Shown piece after piece: positions 25,885-34,309 of a DNA stretch of 64,000 nt. Below the pieces are notes generated by a model. It saw only the letters and a list, made by a program, of their open reading frames with translations. It made no database searches and was not told the origin of the DNA. Position numbers and translations under genes: made by a program. The first letter of the stretch is position 1. Each line of letters starts with the position of its first letter. The DNA is from Roseiflexus sp034432635 (GTDB lineage Bacteria > Chloroflexota > Chloroflexia > Chloroflexales > Roseiflexaceae): positions 34,740 through 98,739 of the forward strand of contig DAOUBK010000072.1 in the NCBI GenBank assembly GCA_034432635.1, given 5' to 3'.

Positions 25885-25908
25885 TCAGTTCTCAGTTCTC
25901 ATCCCCGT
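25833..25908. repeat. Heptameric repeats, both families, entering gyrA
   Basis: GTTCTCA units (family B), then GTTGAA/GTCGAA units (family A), then three perfect GTTCTCA units. Read on the minus strand, the last set is GAGAACTGAGAACTGAGAAC and encodes the final residues and TGA stop of gyrA. Confidence 0.88.
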
Positions 25909-28368
25909 CGGGTTGAGCAACACACGATCACTCCGTTCTTCACTCTCATCCGGCTCCTCGACGCACAACGCCGCTACACGGTCATTCGGCATCAGGTTCA
26001 CAATCGTCACCCCCTGGGTATTGCGCCCGAACATCGAGATGCCATTCGCTTCAGTACGCATCACCATGCCACTCTCGGTGATGATCGTCAGCAGAGAGTT
26101 ATTCTGGACAACGTGCGCAACAGCAACCTCATCGCCGGGGCGGAGCCGGATCGTGATGACGCCGCCGGTCGCACGCCCTTTGACCGGATATTCTTCAAGT
26201 GCAGTACGCTTACCGTAGCCATTCGCGGTTACCACCAGCAGCGCCGCATCTTCACGCGCCAGGTCCATCGAAACGACGCGATCCCCTTCGGTGAGCGCAA
26301 TACCAATAACGCCGGTTGCCGGTCGTCCCATCGGGCGCACTTCTTCCTGGCGGAACCGGATGGTCTGCCCACGTGCAGTCGTGAGCAGCACATCCTCGTG
26401 CCCCTGGGTCATTGCCACCCAGCCCAGTTTATCACCCTCTTCGAGACCGATGGCGATAAGGCCGTTGGAACGCACCTGGCTGTACTCCTTGATGGATGTG
26501 CGCTTGATCTTGCCGCGCACCGTCGCCATGATCAGGTATTCCGCCTTCTCGAAATCGGGGACTGCCAGCACCGACGTCACCTGTTCACCCGGTTCGAGCG
26601 CGATCAGGTTGACCAGCGGCAACCCCTTGGCGGTTCGGCTGGCATCGGAGAGCTCGTGCGCCTTGATCTGATACACCTTGCCGCGGTCGGTAAAGAAGAG
26701 CAGGTCGTCCATGGTATTGGCGGCGAGGATATGCCGCACCACATCCTGCTCACGAGTGGTTGCGCCGCGGATGCCGCGCCCGCCACGCCGTTGCGTCCGG
26801 TAAACGTCGGGCGACTGGCGTTTGACGTACCCGCGGTCGGTGAGCGTGATTAGCACCCGGACATCCGGGATCAGGTCTTCGTCGCTCACTTCGCCATCCG
26901 CGTCAGGGATAATCCGCGTGCGCCGCGGGTCGCCATACTTTGCCTTCAGATCGGCAAGGTCCTGTTTGATCAGGTGCAGAATCTTACGCGGGTTTGCCAG
27001 GATGTCCTCGAGTTCGCCGATCAACTGGATGACCTCACGGTACTCCTCTTCGATCCGCTGCCGTTCGAGCGCAGCGAGCCGTCCCAGTTGCATCTCCAGA
27101 ATCGCATTCGCCTGCGCCTCGCTCAGCGCAAACCCGTTGATCAGGTTAGTGCGCGCGTGGTCACGCGAGCGCGAATTGCGGATGGTTGTGATCACCGCGT
27201 CGAGGTTATCGATTGCAATTTTGAGACCTTCGAGAATATGGGCGCGCGCGCGTGCCTTTTCGAGATCGAACTCGGTACGACGACGGATCACCTCGCGGCG
27301 ATGATCAATGTACTCCTGCAACAGACGCTTGAGCGTCAACAGACGCGGTTGCCGCCCTCCTTCAACCAGCGCCAGCAGGTTGACGCCGAATGTCGTCTGC
27401 ATTTGTGTGTGCTTATAGAGCGCATTCAGCACTTTTTTCGGCTGTGCGTCCTGCTTCAGAATAATGACCAGCCGCATGCCGCTGCGGTCGGACTCATCGC
27501 GCACATCGCGAATGCCCTCAATCTTGCGATCGCGCGCCAGTTCGGCGATCCGTTCCTGAAGGCGCGCCTTGTTGACCTGATAGGGAAGTTCGGTCACAAC
27601 GATGTGGAATGCACCGCGTGCCGCCTCTTCGATATGCGCTTTTGCGCGAATAGTGATATGACCGCGCCCGGTGCTGTAAGCATTCATGATCCCTTCCGTC
27701 CCCAGAATCATACCGGCGGTGGGGAAGTCGGGACCAGGCAGGATCTTGATCAGGTCTTCAATCGTCGCGTCGGGGTTATCGATCAGGTACGTGATCGCGT
27801 CACACACCTCGTTCAGATTATGCGGCGGGATGTTGGTCGCCATACCGACAGCGATGCCGGCAGCGCCGTTGAGCAGCAGATTGGGAATACGCGCAGGCAG
27901 AACGACCGGTTCGCGATACAGACCATCGAAGTTGTCGCGGAAATCGACGGTATTCTTTTCGATGTCGGCGAGCATCTCTTCGGCAATCGGAGTCAGACGT
28001 GCTTCGGTATACCGCATCGCTGCCGGCGGGTCGCCGTCGATGCTGCCGAAATTGCCCTGCCCCTCGACGAGCGGGTAGCGCATATTCCAGGGTTGCGCCA
28101 GGCGCACCAGCGCGTCGTACACGGCGCTGTCGCCGTGGGGGTGCATCTTGCCCAGGATTTCGCCGACGATGCGCGCACACTTCTTGAACGGTTGATTCGC
28201 CCGGACGCCCATGTCCCACATCCCGTAGAGGATGCGCGTCTGAACCGGTTTGAGACCATCGCGCGCATCGGGGAGCGCGCGTGAGATGATTACGCTCATC
28301 GCGTAGTCGAGGTATGCACTGCGCATCTCGTCGGTAATGTTGCGCGGTCGAACGATCCCGATTTCCAT
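25885..28368 (-). CDS. gyrA: DNA gyrase subunit A
   Basis: An 827-residue type II topoisomerase subunit. The catalytic tyrosine is in AAMRYTEARL (about residue 123). HPHGDSAVYDALVR lies in the quinolone-resistance region, with Ser and Asp at the usual positions. The C-terminal beta-pinwheel starts with the GyrA box QRRGGRGI, which separates gyrase from topoisomerase IV. AGGAG is upstream of the ATG. The last codons (Arg-Thr-Glu-Asn-stop) derive from the heptameric repeat, so the natural C-terminus appears to have been replaced or trimmed. No gyrB is nearby. Confidence 0.97.
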   Translation of the reverse strand: MEIGIVRPRNITDEMRSAYLDYAMSVIISRALPDARDGLKPVQTRILYGMWDMGVRANQPFKKCARIVGEILGKMHPHGDSAVYDALVRLAQPWNMRYPLVEGQGNFGSIDGDPPAAMRYTEARLTPIAEEMLADIEKNTVDFRDNFDGLYREPVVLPARIPNLLLNGAAGIAVGMATNIPPHNLNEVCDAITYLIDNPDATIEDLIKILPGPDFPTAGMILGTEGIMNAYSTGRGHITIRAKAHIEEAARGAFHIVVTELPYQVNKARLQERIAELARDRKIEGIRDVRDESDRSGMRLVIILKQDAQPKKVLNALYKHTQMQTTFGVNLLALVEGGRQPRLLTLKRLLQEYIDHRREVIRRRTEFDLEKARARAHILEGLKIAIDNLDAVITTIRNSRSRDHARTNLINGFALSEAQANAILEMQLGRLAALERQRIEEEYREVIQLIGELEDILANPRKILHLIKQDLADLKAKYGDPRRTRIIPDADGEVSDEDLIPDVRVLITLTDRGYVKRQSPDVYRTQRRGGRGIRGATTREQDVVRHILAANTMDDLLFFTDRGKVYQIKAHELSDASRTAKGLPLVNLIALEPGEQVTSVLAVPDFEKAEYLIMATVRGKIKRTSIKEYSQVRSNGLIAIGLEEGDKLGWVAMTQGHEDVLLTTARGQTIRFRQEEVRPMGRPATGVIGIALTEGDRVVSMDLAREDAALLVVTANGYGKRTALEEYPVKGRATGGVITIRLRPGDEVAVAHVVQNNSLLTIITESGMVMRTEANGISMFGRNTQGVTIVNLMPNDRVAALCVEEPDESEERSDRVLLNPTGMRTEN

Positions 28369-28392
28369 ACGATCTCCTGAACATGATCAACG

Positions 28393-28410
28393 GCGGCATG
28401 AAAGCCGCCG
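28393..28410 (-). other. Hairpin in the gyrA leader
   Basis: GGCGGC-ATGAAA-GCCGCC lies between the gyrA promoter and its ATG. Six perfect GC pairs could affect leader RNA stability; no further evidence of function. Confidence 0.4.
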
Positions 28411-28442
28411 GATAACGCCCTGCCTGCATCTATTCCAGGCAT

Positions 28443-28471
28443 AGTATACCGCTGAATCGCAGGTTTGTCCA
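28443..28471 (-). promoter_or_regulatory. gyrA promoter
   Basis: On the minus strand, TGGACA (28471-28466), 17 bases, TATACT (28448-28443), giving a leader of about 70 bases before the gyrA ATG. Confidence 0.75.
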
Positions 28472-28490
28472 GTATTTTCAAACTTTTGTT

Positions 28491-29213
28491 CTACTCCGCA
28501 ACGGGGCGGAGTCCACGCACTGCAACCGGACCGAACCCCAGATAGTCGCACGACGTCAACTGGTAGTAGACGCCATCAACGACTCCCTGCGTTGCTGCGG
28601 CCCAGTCTTCGGGGCGGTGCAGATGCCCATAGACGCAAGCAGCCGCCCCCGCAGCCGCAATCCGGCGCGCGAATTCGGTCGGGCGGCGCCCGGCAAATGG
28701 CGGGAAGTGGATCATGACGATGATCGGGCGCGCACCGGCGGCCAGATGTTGCGCTGCCGCCAGCGCTCTGTCGAGGCGCATCAATTCACGCTCGTAGTAA
28801 GGGCGGTCGGTCGCCTCTTGAAATCCAGGAGTTTCCGGCGTATTCCAGCCGCGCGTGGCGCACACCACCGCTTCGCTGATGTCAATCGCACTCGCTTCGA
28901 GAATATCGATGCCTGGCGGAAGTGAGCGTCGCACCCTGTTAGTGCGTTCTGAACTCCACCAGTAGTCGTGGTTGCCGCGCGAAATGATCTTGCGCCCCGG
29001 CAGGGCCGCGATCCACTGGAGATCGATCAGCGCGTCCTGAAGTTTCATCGCCCACGAGGTATCGCCGGCGATCAGTACAACGTCATCGGGCTTGATCCGC
29101 GCGCGCCATGCAGCGGCTATGCGCTCCGGGTGGTCCTTCCAGCGACTGCCGAAAATGTCCATCGGCTTGGGTCGGGCGAAGGAAAGGTGCAGGTCTGAGA
29201 TGCTCCATACCAT
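28491..29213 (-). CDS. Metallophosphoesterase (calcineurin-like)
   Basis: A 240-residue protein with the complete set of dimetal phosphoesterase motifs: SISDLHLS, LIAGDTSWAM, SRGNHDYWW, MIHFPPF and CVYGHLHR. The sequence KPMDIFGSRWKDHPERI after the first motif is typical of a conserved bacterial subgroup of unknown substrate. The family hydrolyses phosphomonoesters or diesters. The ATG at 29213 starts directly at the first strand; the frame is open for 12 more codons upstream. It lies between cysH and gyrA, all on the same strand, but gyrA has its own promoter. Confidence 0.88.
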   Translation of the reverse strand: MVWSISDLHLSFARPKPMDIFGSRWKDHPERIAAAWRARIKPDDVVLIAGDTSWAMKLQDALIDLQWIAALPGRKIISRGNHDYWWSSERTNRVRRSLPPGIDILEASAIDISEAVVCATRGWNTPETPGFQEATDRPYYERELMRLDRALAAAQHLAAGARPIIVMIHFPPFAGRRPTEFARRIAAAGAAACVYGHLHRPEDWAAATQGVVDGVYYQLTSCDYLGFGPVAVRGLRPVAE

Positions 29214-29285
29214 GCTGCGTATGGTACCAGACTTGTACGGGTATGCCAAATAGCCGCTGACCTGCGCCTGCCGGCGGGGCGCTAT

Positions 29286-29975
29286 TCACCCCGTATGCAG
29301 GCCGCACTCAGTTTTGGCAAACCCGACCCAGCGCCCGGCGCGCGGATCGTCGCTGTCGGCGGGACGGGTGCAGGGAACACAGCCAATACTGGGGTACCCC
29401 TGGTCGAGCAGCGGATTGTACGGGACCTGGTGGGTGTGAATGTAGGTCCAGACCTGCTGGTTGCTCCAGAAGGCAAGCGGGCTGATCTTTACCAGGTTGT
29501 GGCGTGTGTTCCACTCCAGCAGACTAACCGTTGCGCGGATGTTCGACTGATCACGGCGGATGCCGCTGATCCAGGCGTCGTAATCGCGCAGTGTTTCGGC
29601 GAGCGGCACGACTTTGCGAAGATGGCAGCACCGATCCGGATTACGAGAGTATAGATGTGGTCCTTCCTGACGATCCTGTTCTGCGAGCGACAGCGTGGGA
29701 CGGCGACGCTGGATCGGGATGCCGTAGCGCTGTTCGGCAAGCGCGGCAAGTTCGTATGTTTCAGGAAAGAGCAGATCGGTGTCGAGAAAAAGAACCGTGA
29801 TGTCCAGTCCGGATCGCGCGACCATATCCAGCAGCACCATCCCCGACGGTCCGCTGAAACTGCACGTGAGTGCAACGCGGGGGTGGAATGTCTGCGCTGC
29901 CCAGGTCAACAGCGCCTCCGGCGTCTGGTTCTGAAAGTGTGCATTCAGTCGTTCGAGTTCCTCCGATGTCCACAC
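29286..29975 (-). CDS. cysH: Adenylyl-sulfate/phosphoadenylyl-sulfate reductase (CysH)
   Basis: A 229-residue reductase of the assimilatory sulfate pathway that reduces APS or PAPS to sulfite with thioredoxin. The P-loop-like strand TCSFSGPSGMVLLDM and LFLDTDLLFPETY match the family. NPDRCCHLRKV and IGCVPCTRP supply the CC...CxxC ligands of a [4Fe-4S] cluster, which marks the APS-using bacterial type. The catalytic cysteine is in KTECGLHTG at the C-terminus. GTG 29975 has GGAGG seven bases upstream. The heptameric array at 29988-30182 begins just outside the ribosome-binding site. Confidence 0.93.
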   Translation of the reverse strand: MWTSEELERLNAHFQNQTPEALLTWAAQTFHPRVALTCSFSGPSGMVLLDMVARSGLDITVLFLDTDLLFPETYELAALAEQRYGIPIQRRRPTLSLAEQDRQEGPHLYSRNPDRCCHLRKVVPLAETLRDYDAWISGIRRDQSNIRATVSLLEWNTRHNLVKISPLAFWSNQQVWTYIHTHQVPYNPLLDQGYPSIGCVPCTRPADSDDPRAGRWVGFAKTECGLHTG

Positions 29976-29987
29976 GGTGCGCCTCCA

Positions 29988-30182
29988 GGAACTGAAAACC
30001 GAGAACCCTGCAACGTTCAACGTTCCCAAACCCGACGTTCTAACATTCAACGTTCAACGTTCCAACGTTCAACGTTCCAACGTTCAACCTTCAACGCTCA
30101 ACACGCACCGTTCAACGTTCAATGTTCCAACGTTCAACGTTCCCAAACCCAACGTTCTAACGTTCAACGCTCAACGTTCACC
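29988..30182. repeat. Large heptameric repeat array, family A
   Basis: About 195 bases composed mainly of AACGTTC units with variants (AACATTC, AACCTTC, AACGCTC) and CCAAACCC spacers; a longer block beginning CGTTCCCAAACC recurs at both ends. It fills the interval between the cysH ribosome-binding site and the glycosidase gene, whose TGA stop (30171-30173) lies inside it. Confidence 0.92.
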
Positions 30183-31451
30183 CTGTCCTTCCCTAGTGAG
30201 GTACTGCTGAATGGCGAGGAACGCGGGGCGTGGGCTGCCATCGGCGTTGAGAATGGCAAACGACGCCTGCTCGTGCAATGGTTGCCCGCTACGTGCGCGC
30301 AGGATGGCAAAGTTCAGGTTCCAGAGAAACATTGCTTCGACCCACGGATACTGCTCCTCGGTTAGCCGCATTGCTCCAACAATGTACTCCGCCTGTTGCT
30401 CGAATGATACCTGATTGCCGTACTCGAATCCCGGAGTCGTATTGCGCGTCGCCCAGCCGAACTCGGTAATCCAGATCGGGAGGTCACCCAAACCGTGACT
30501 GACCATCAACCGGCGCACATTTTCGACGTGACGGAAGTAGAAGGTGGGATGATCGGTCCAGCCACGCGCTGTGCCCGGATTGATGGGCCAGAGGGTATCG
30601 GGCGGGTTGGCTGCGCCGCCGGGATGCACCGCCTGCGCGTCCATACAGTCGCGGATCATTCCTGAGCGATAGGTGTACATCGCTGAGTAATACGCGGTAT
30701 CATCCACCGCAATACGCACATCGGTGATACCGGTCGATGAGGGCGCACCCGCCAGTACGGTGATCGACGGATCGATTGCTTTGATGCGTGGATAGGTGAC
30801 GCACAGCAGTTCAACATACCGCCCGGCATCTTCGAGCGTCACACGTCCACCATTTTCGTGCGCCAGGTTCTGTTCGTTCCAGATTTCGATCGCATGGATT
30901 TTGCCGGGAAAGCGCCGAACCAGCGCTTCGACGAAGTTTCCCAGAAGATCCGGTTTATCTGGCATGCCATACGTGCCACGCGAATAGAATGCCGGAGAAC
31001 GCACAATTGTGATGAGTAGACGGAGTCCGGCGGCATCCACGGCGTCGATGACGGCGGGCAGTTCGCCCCAGGCGTAACGTCCCGGTGGACCTTCCAGGTC
31101 TTTCCAGTGGATCTGCTGGCGGATCCAGGTGAAACCGACTTTGCTGGCGCGCTGCAACGGCAGCCGACGCGCAGTGTAGAAAAGATGTGCTGCAACGCCA
31201 AACTGGAGTGGTCTGGCGCGGACTGGTGCTGGTGTGGGTGTCGGGGACGGCGTGATGGTCGGCGTTGGTGTGGCAGTCGCTGTCGGTGTTGGTGTGGCAG
31301 TCGCTGTCGGTGTTGATGTGACGGACGGAAGGGGTGTGGCGGATGCAGAAGGCGATGGAATGGGTGTGGTTGGCGCAAGCGACACCTGTGGCGCAGCGCA
31401 CGATGCAAGCAGGAAGGCGACCAGCAACAGTCGAACCATACGTATTGCCAC
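30171..31451 (-). CDS. Secreted lipoprotein, glycoside hydrolase-like TIM barrel
   Basis: A 426-residue protein. Residues 1-19 form a lipoprotein signal peptide with lipobox LLASCA. Residues about 25-77 are a linker of Thr-Pro repeats (TPTATATPTPTATATPTP). The rest resembles clan GH-A cellulase/xylosidase-type barrels: FGVAAHLFYT opens the domain, IEIWNEQNLAHE has the Asn-Glu pair of the acid/base, and WITEFGWATRN holds the likely nucleophile glutamate. The substrate is presumably a polysaccharide or glycan outside the membrane. Its last codons, Gly-Glu-Arg-stop, come from the heptameric repeat. An in-frame ATG at 31439 is an equally good start. Confidence 0.82.
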   Translation of the reverse strand: MAIRMVRLLLVAFLLASCAAPQVSLAPTTPIPSPSASATPLPSVTSTPTATATPTPTATATPTPTITPSPTPTPAPVRARPLQFGVAAHLFYTARRLPLQRASKVGFTWIRQQIHWKDLEGPPGRYAWGELPAVIDAVDAAGLRLLITIVRSPAFYSRGTYGMPDKPDLLGNFVEALVRRFPGKIHAIEIWNEQNLAHENGGRVTLEDAGRYVELLCVTYPRIKAIDPSITVLAGAPSSTGITDVRIAVDDTAYYSAMYTYRSGMIRDCMDAQAVHPGGAANPPDTLWPINPGTARGWTDHPTFYFRHVENVRRLMVSHGLGDLPIWITEFGWATRNTTPGFEYGNQVSFEQQAEYIVGAMRLTEEQYPWVEAMFLWNLNFAILRARSGQPLHEQASFAILNADGSPRPAFLAIQQYLTREGQGER

Positions 31452-31460
31452 GCAGCGCCA

Positions 31461-31979
31461 CTAGTACTGGATCATCGCAAAAACGGGATACTTCGCCAGC
31501 CGTTCACGCCCTTTGAGGAAGGTCAGTTCGATCAGGAATGCCGTTTCTTCGACGACTGCGCCGGCCATTTCGACCAGCTGACACGCTGCAGCAACAGTTC
31601 CGCCGGTGGCGAGAACATCATCGACCACGACTACCCGCGCGCCAGGCGCCAGTGCGTCGCGGTGCATCTCGAGTTTGTTCGTCCCGTACTCCAGATCATA
31701 TTCGACCGCAAATGTCTCCCAGGGCAGTTTTCCTGGCTTCCGAATGGGAACCAGTCCCACGCCAAGGTGATACGCGAGTGGCGCGCTAAAGATGAAACCG
31801 CGCGACTCGACGCCAACCACGGCATCGAGAGTTCGGTTCGCATAGCGCGCCGCCATGGTGTCGATTGCCTGCCTGAGCGCCTCGCCATCACGCAGCAGTG
31901 GGGTAATGTCCTTGAATTGAATGCCGGGAATGGGAAAATCGGGAATGTTGCGGATCAGATCGGACAGGTTGACGGTCAT
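31461..31979 (-). CDS. apt: Adenine phosphoribosyltransferase
   Basis: A 172-residue purine salvage enzyme that makes AMP from adenine and PRPP. FPIPGIQFKDITPLL is the Apt N-terminal signature, GVESRGFIFSAPLA a dimer/active-site strand, and VVVVDDVLATGGTVAA the PRPP-binding loop. The ATG at 31979 follows GGAGG by seven bases. Four heptamers of family B sit about 20 bases upstream of the start. It is close to the glycosidase gene (9 bases between them), so the two may be co-transcribed. Confidence 0.95.
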   Translation of the reverse strand: MTVNLSDLIRNIPDFPIPGIQFKDITPLLRDGEALRQAIDTMAARYANRTLDAVVGVESRGFIFSAPLAYHLGVGLVPIRKPGKLPWETFAVEYDLEYGTNKLEMHRDALAPGARVVVVDDVLATGGTVAAACQLVEMAGAVVEETAFLIELTFLKGRERLAKYPVFAMIQY

Positions 31980-32000
31980 AGAAACCTCCGGAGAAGTGAT

Positions 32001-32028
32001 GAGAACCAAGAACCGGGAACCGAGAACT
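32001..32028 (-). repeat. Heptameric repeat, family B (apt leader)
   Basis: Four in-phase units as read on the plus strand: GAGAACC, AAGAACC, GGGAACC, GAGAACT. They lie in the apt 5' leader just upstream of its ribosome-binding site. Confidence 0.85.
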
Positions 32029-32127
32029 GCTATCTTGATTGCTGGTTGACGTCCATCGAGACATCTGGCACGATCACGGTTCGTTACCCACTATCATCGT
32101 CAGAAGAATCTGCTGGACACCAATTGG

Positions 32128-32133
32128 ATTATA
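32128..32133 (-). promoter_or_regulatory. Possible -10 element for apt
   Basis: TATAAT on the minus strand about 150 bases upstream of the apt ATG. The -35 region is poor (TGTCAA at 16 bases), so this is tentative. Confidence 0.4.
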
Positions 32134-33388
32134 ACCGCTTTTGTCGTCATTGACACGCGAATGGAACGGCGGGTCATTGCAGGAATGTGCAGGCGCAGGC
32201 TCCCGACCCGGAAGAAGGTAACGATTGCGCTCGTCGTCGCCACGTCCCGTTTTTGGTTTTAATGGGAACATATGCGCAAACGCACCTTCTGCCGCATCGG
32301 GATGCCCCGGCGCAGGTCTCTTGCCCCCCTCTCCTGCGTGCGCGCGAGAGGGCGTCTGCACCGCAGACACTGCGCGTAATAGCAACCCCTCTCCCGTGTG
32401 TGCGCTATACATCGCCCATAACTCGGATCATGCATAGCCCGCGCAGGCGGGAGCGGATCCGGGGGTGAGGTCCGGCAAGTCGGCGGGTGAAAACCCTGCC
32501 TCACGCCGTGGAAGTCCCTGCAGGGCTGATCTGACGGCGGGGAGCGGGCGCCGTGTGTGCTGCTGGATAGCCCCAGCGGGGCTTGCACGCGGTCAGGCAG
32601 GGCTTTAGCCCGCATGACCCGGCGGAGGAGCACCGATTGGCGGGTTGGGCGGGGCAGCAGGGGACGGCGTGCCAGCCCGTGGGGCAGGCGTCCATACTGC
32701 GACCATCGGCCACATCTATCACCTGACGGCGGTAGCGGGGATGCCTGTACGCGGACTGAAAGCCTGCGCCATAGGAACGGTAGCGCTGTCGTGCTGATAA
32801 CACAGCAGGACGCTGCGGAGCGCATGACCGCCTGGTGTGCGTGACGAACGATGCACTGTATCCATCACGAGATGATATGTGGCGCCGGCTGCAGTGTGAC
32901 ATGTGGGTCATGCATAGAGCGTGCGGGAGAGGGGCAGGAGGTGAGAGCAACTAGCTCATCCCAATGCCGTAACGCCCCTTGGCGCTCATGTGTTCTGTCT
33001 ACCCTTGAACCCCGCTGGTGACGGGAGTACCTCCACCCTAGCCTGCCTCCGCCGGGGACGGGAGTCGCCTGGTCAGCGTGGGGCAGCAGGGCGTGCGGTT
33101 CCGCGTTGTTGGTGAGCCGGAGGCACGCCCCCAGGGGGCATACCAGCTTGTGCGCACAGCAGTGCATCGTCCGGGTGCGGCGCCAAGGGATGATGCAATC
33201 GCGTGCCGTGACTTCTATGACACCAGATTTGATATGAGTGCGTTGTGTGTCTTCGGCGGTCTCACGAGGCGTCCTGCTCTCGCTGTATGGCAAACAGAGT
33301 AGACTGAGAACGAACACCGGCGCACCACGTGCACTGTTCTACCAGATTTGATATGAGGACTGAAAACGGCGATCGACTCTCGGCTCTG
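32134..33388. other. Gene-free region with decayed palindromic repeats
   Basis: No reading frame here shows family similarity or a ribosome-binding site. It contains palindromes: AGCCCC-3-GGGGCT at 32569-32583 and an extended imperfect hairpin at 32591-32619 around GGGCTTTAGCCC. There are diverged copies of CCCTCTCC-type blocks at about 32328-32352 and 32387-32402. A TCATGCATAG...GCGGGAG block occurs at about 32428-32470 and again at 32909-32950. A 17-base direct repeat, ACCAGATTTGATATGAG, is at 33222-33238 and 33341-33357. It reads as an accumulation of old intergenic repeat elements. Confidence 0.55.
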
Positions 33389-33409
33389 GTTCTCAGTTCC
33401 CGGTTCTCA
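33389..33409 (-). repeat. Heptameric repeat, family B (downstream of panC)
   Basis: Three in-phase units GTTCTCA, GTTCCCG, GTTCTCA, abutting the outer copy of the duplicated panC end. Confidence 0.85.
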
Positions 33410-33492
33410 CCCCTCGAGCACACAGTTATCGAGTCCACGTAACCACGTGGGACTACGAGCATGATCTCACCCCTCGAGTACACAGTTATCGA
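33405..33492 (-). repeat. 28-base duplication of the panC 3' end around a 32-base insert
   Basis: Positions 33405-33432 and 33465-33492 are identical except for one base (33419 versus 33479) and are offset by exactly 60 bases. The inner copy is the real end of panC including its stop; the outer copy lies downstream of it. The 32 bases between (33433-33464) contain a near-palindrome, GTCCACGTAACCACGTGGGAC. Confidence 0.9.
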
Positions 33493-34303
33493 TCAACCGC
33501 GTCGTCCCCACCCGCACCGCAAGCGACGCCAGCGCGCGGCTGGTCACCGTCTCCAGTTCGTGGAGATCGTCGAGATCGGCAACACTAACATAATCGATGC
33601 GCGCCAGCGGTTCGGCATCGATCACAGCGCGCATGACCGTGCGGAGCGCATCACCGTTGCGTTCGCCAGCAGCGAAGCGCTCCTGCACTGCGCACAGGGC
33701 GCGGAACAGCACGGTTGCGGCACGGCGCTCTTCCGGGTTCAGGTACACATTGCGACTGCTCATTGCTAGGCCATCCGGCTCGCGCACAATCGGGCAGACG
33801 ACAATCTCGACCGGCAGGTTCAGGTCGAGGGTCATCCGGCGGATCACCAGCGTCTGCTGGGCGTCTTTCTGACCGAAATAGGCGCGGTGTGGCGACGTAA
33901 TGGCAAACAGTTTGCAGACAACCGTTGCAACGCCACGGAAATGACTGGGACGCGCCGCCCCTTCCAGCGGCGCAGCGATCGGTCCTACATCGATGAAGGT
34001 GCCGAACCCCGGCGGATACATCTCAGCAACGTCCGGTGTGAAGACCAGATCGACCTTCTCGGCTTCCAGAAGCGCCAGATCACGCGGCAGGTCGCGCGGG
34101 TAGCGCGCCAGATCTTCGGAGGGACCGAACTGCGTTGGATTGACGAAAATCGTCGTGATGACGTGATCGTTCTCGGCGCGGGCGCAGCGCACCAGCGAGA
34201 GATGCCCTTCGTGCAGATACCCCATGGTCGGCACGAGACCTGTCGTACCGTGAAGAGCGGCACGTGCGGCGCGAAGCTCAGCAATCGTGGTGATGATACG
34301 CAT
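33467..34303 (-). CDS. panC: Pantothenate synthetase
   Basis: A 278-residue enzyme that joins pantoate and beta-alanine with ATP, the last step of pantothenate synthesis. The adenylation motifs are VPTMGYLHEGHLSLV (HxGH), FVNPTQFGPSEDL, YFGQKDAQQTLVI and LAMSSRNVYL (KMSKS-like). Start ATG 34303 is six bases after the panB stop, so the two form an operon. Its final codons and stop are duplicated 60 bases downstream. Confidence 0.97.
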   Translation of the reverse strand: MRIITTIAELRAARAALHGTTGLVPTMGYLHEGHLSLVRCARAENDHVITTIFVNPTQFGPSEDLARYPRDLPRDLALLEAEKVDLVFTPDVAEMYPPGFGTFIDVGPIAAPLEGAARPSHFRGVATVVCKLFAITSPHRAYFGQKDAQQTLVIRRMTLDLNLPVEIVVCPIVREPDGLAMSSRNVYLNPEERRAATVLFRALCAVQERFAAGERNGDALRTVMRAVIDAEPLARIDYVSVADLDDLHELETVTSRALASLAVRVGTTRLIDNCVLEG

Positions 34304-34309
34304 AGCGAC

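Noticed and set aside
29988..30182. Repeat array considered as a CRISPR
   Set aside because: Units are seven bases and contiguous, with no unique spacers of constant length and no cas genes nearby.
32161..33320. Short open frames of 60-190 codons in the gap upstream of apt
   Set aside because: They overlap on both strands, consist largely of translated palindromes, and have no ribosome-binding sites or recognisable domains.
33433..33464. Insert between the panC duplications considered as an insertion sequence
   Set aside because: It is only 32 bases, with no transposase and no terminal repeats beyond a short palindrome.
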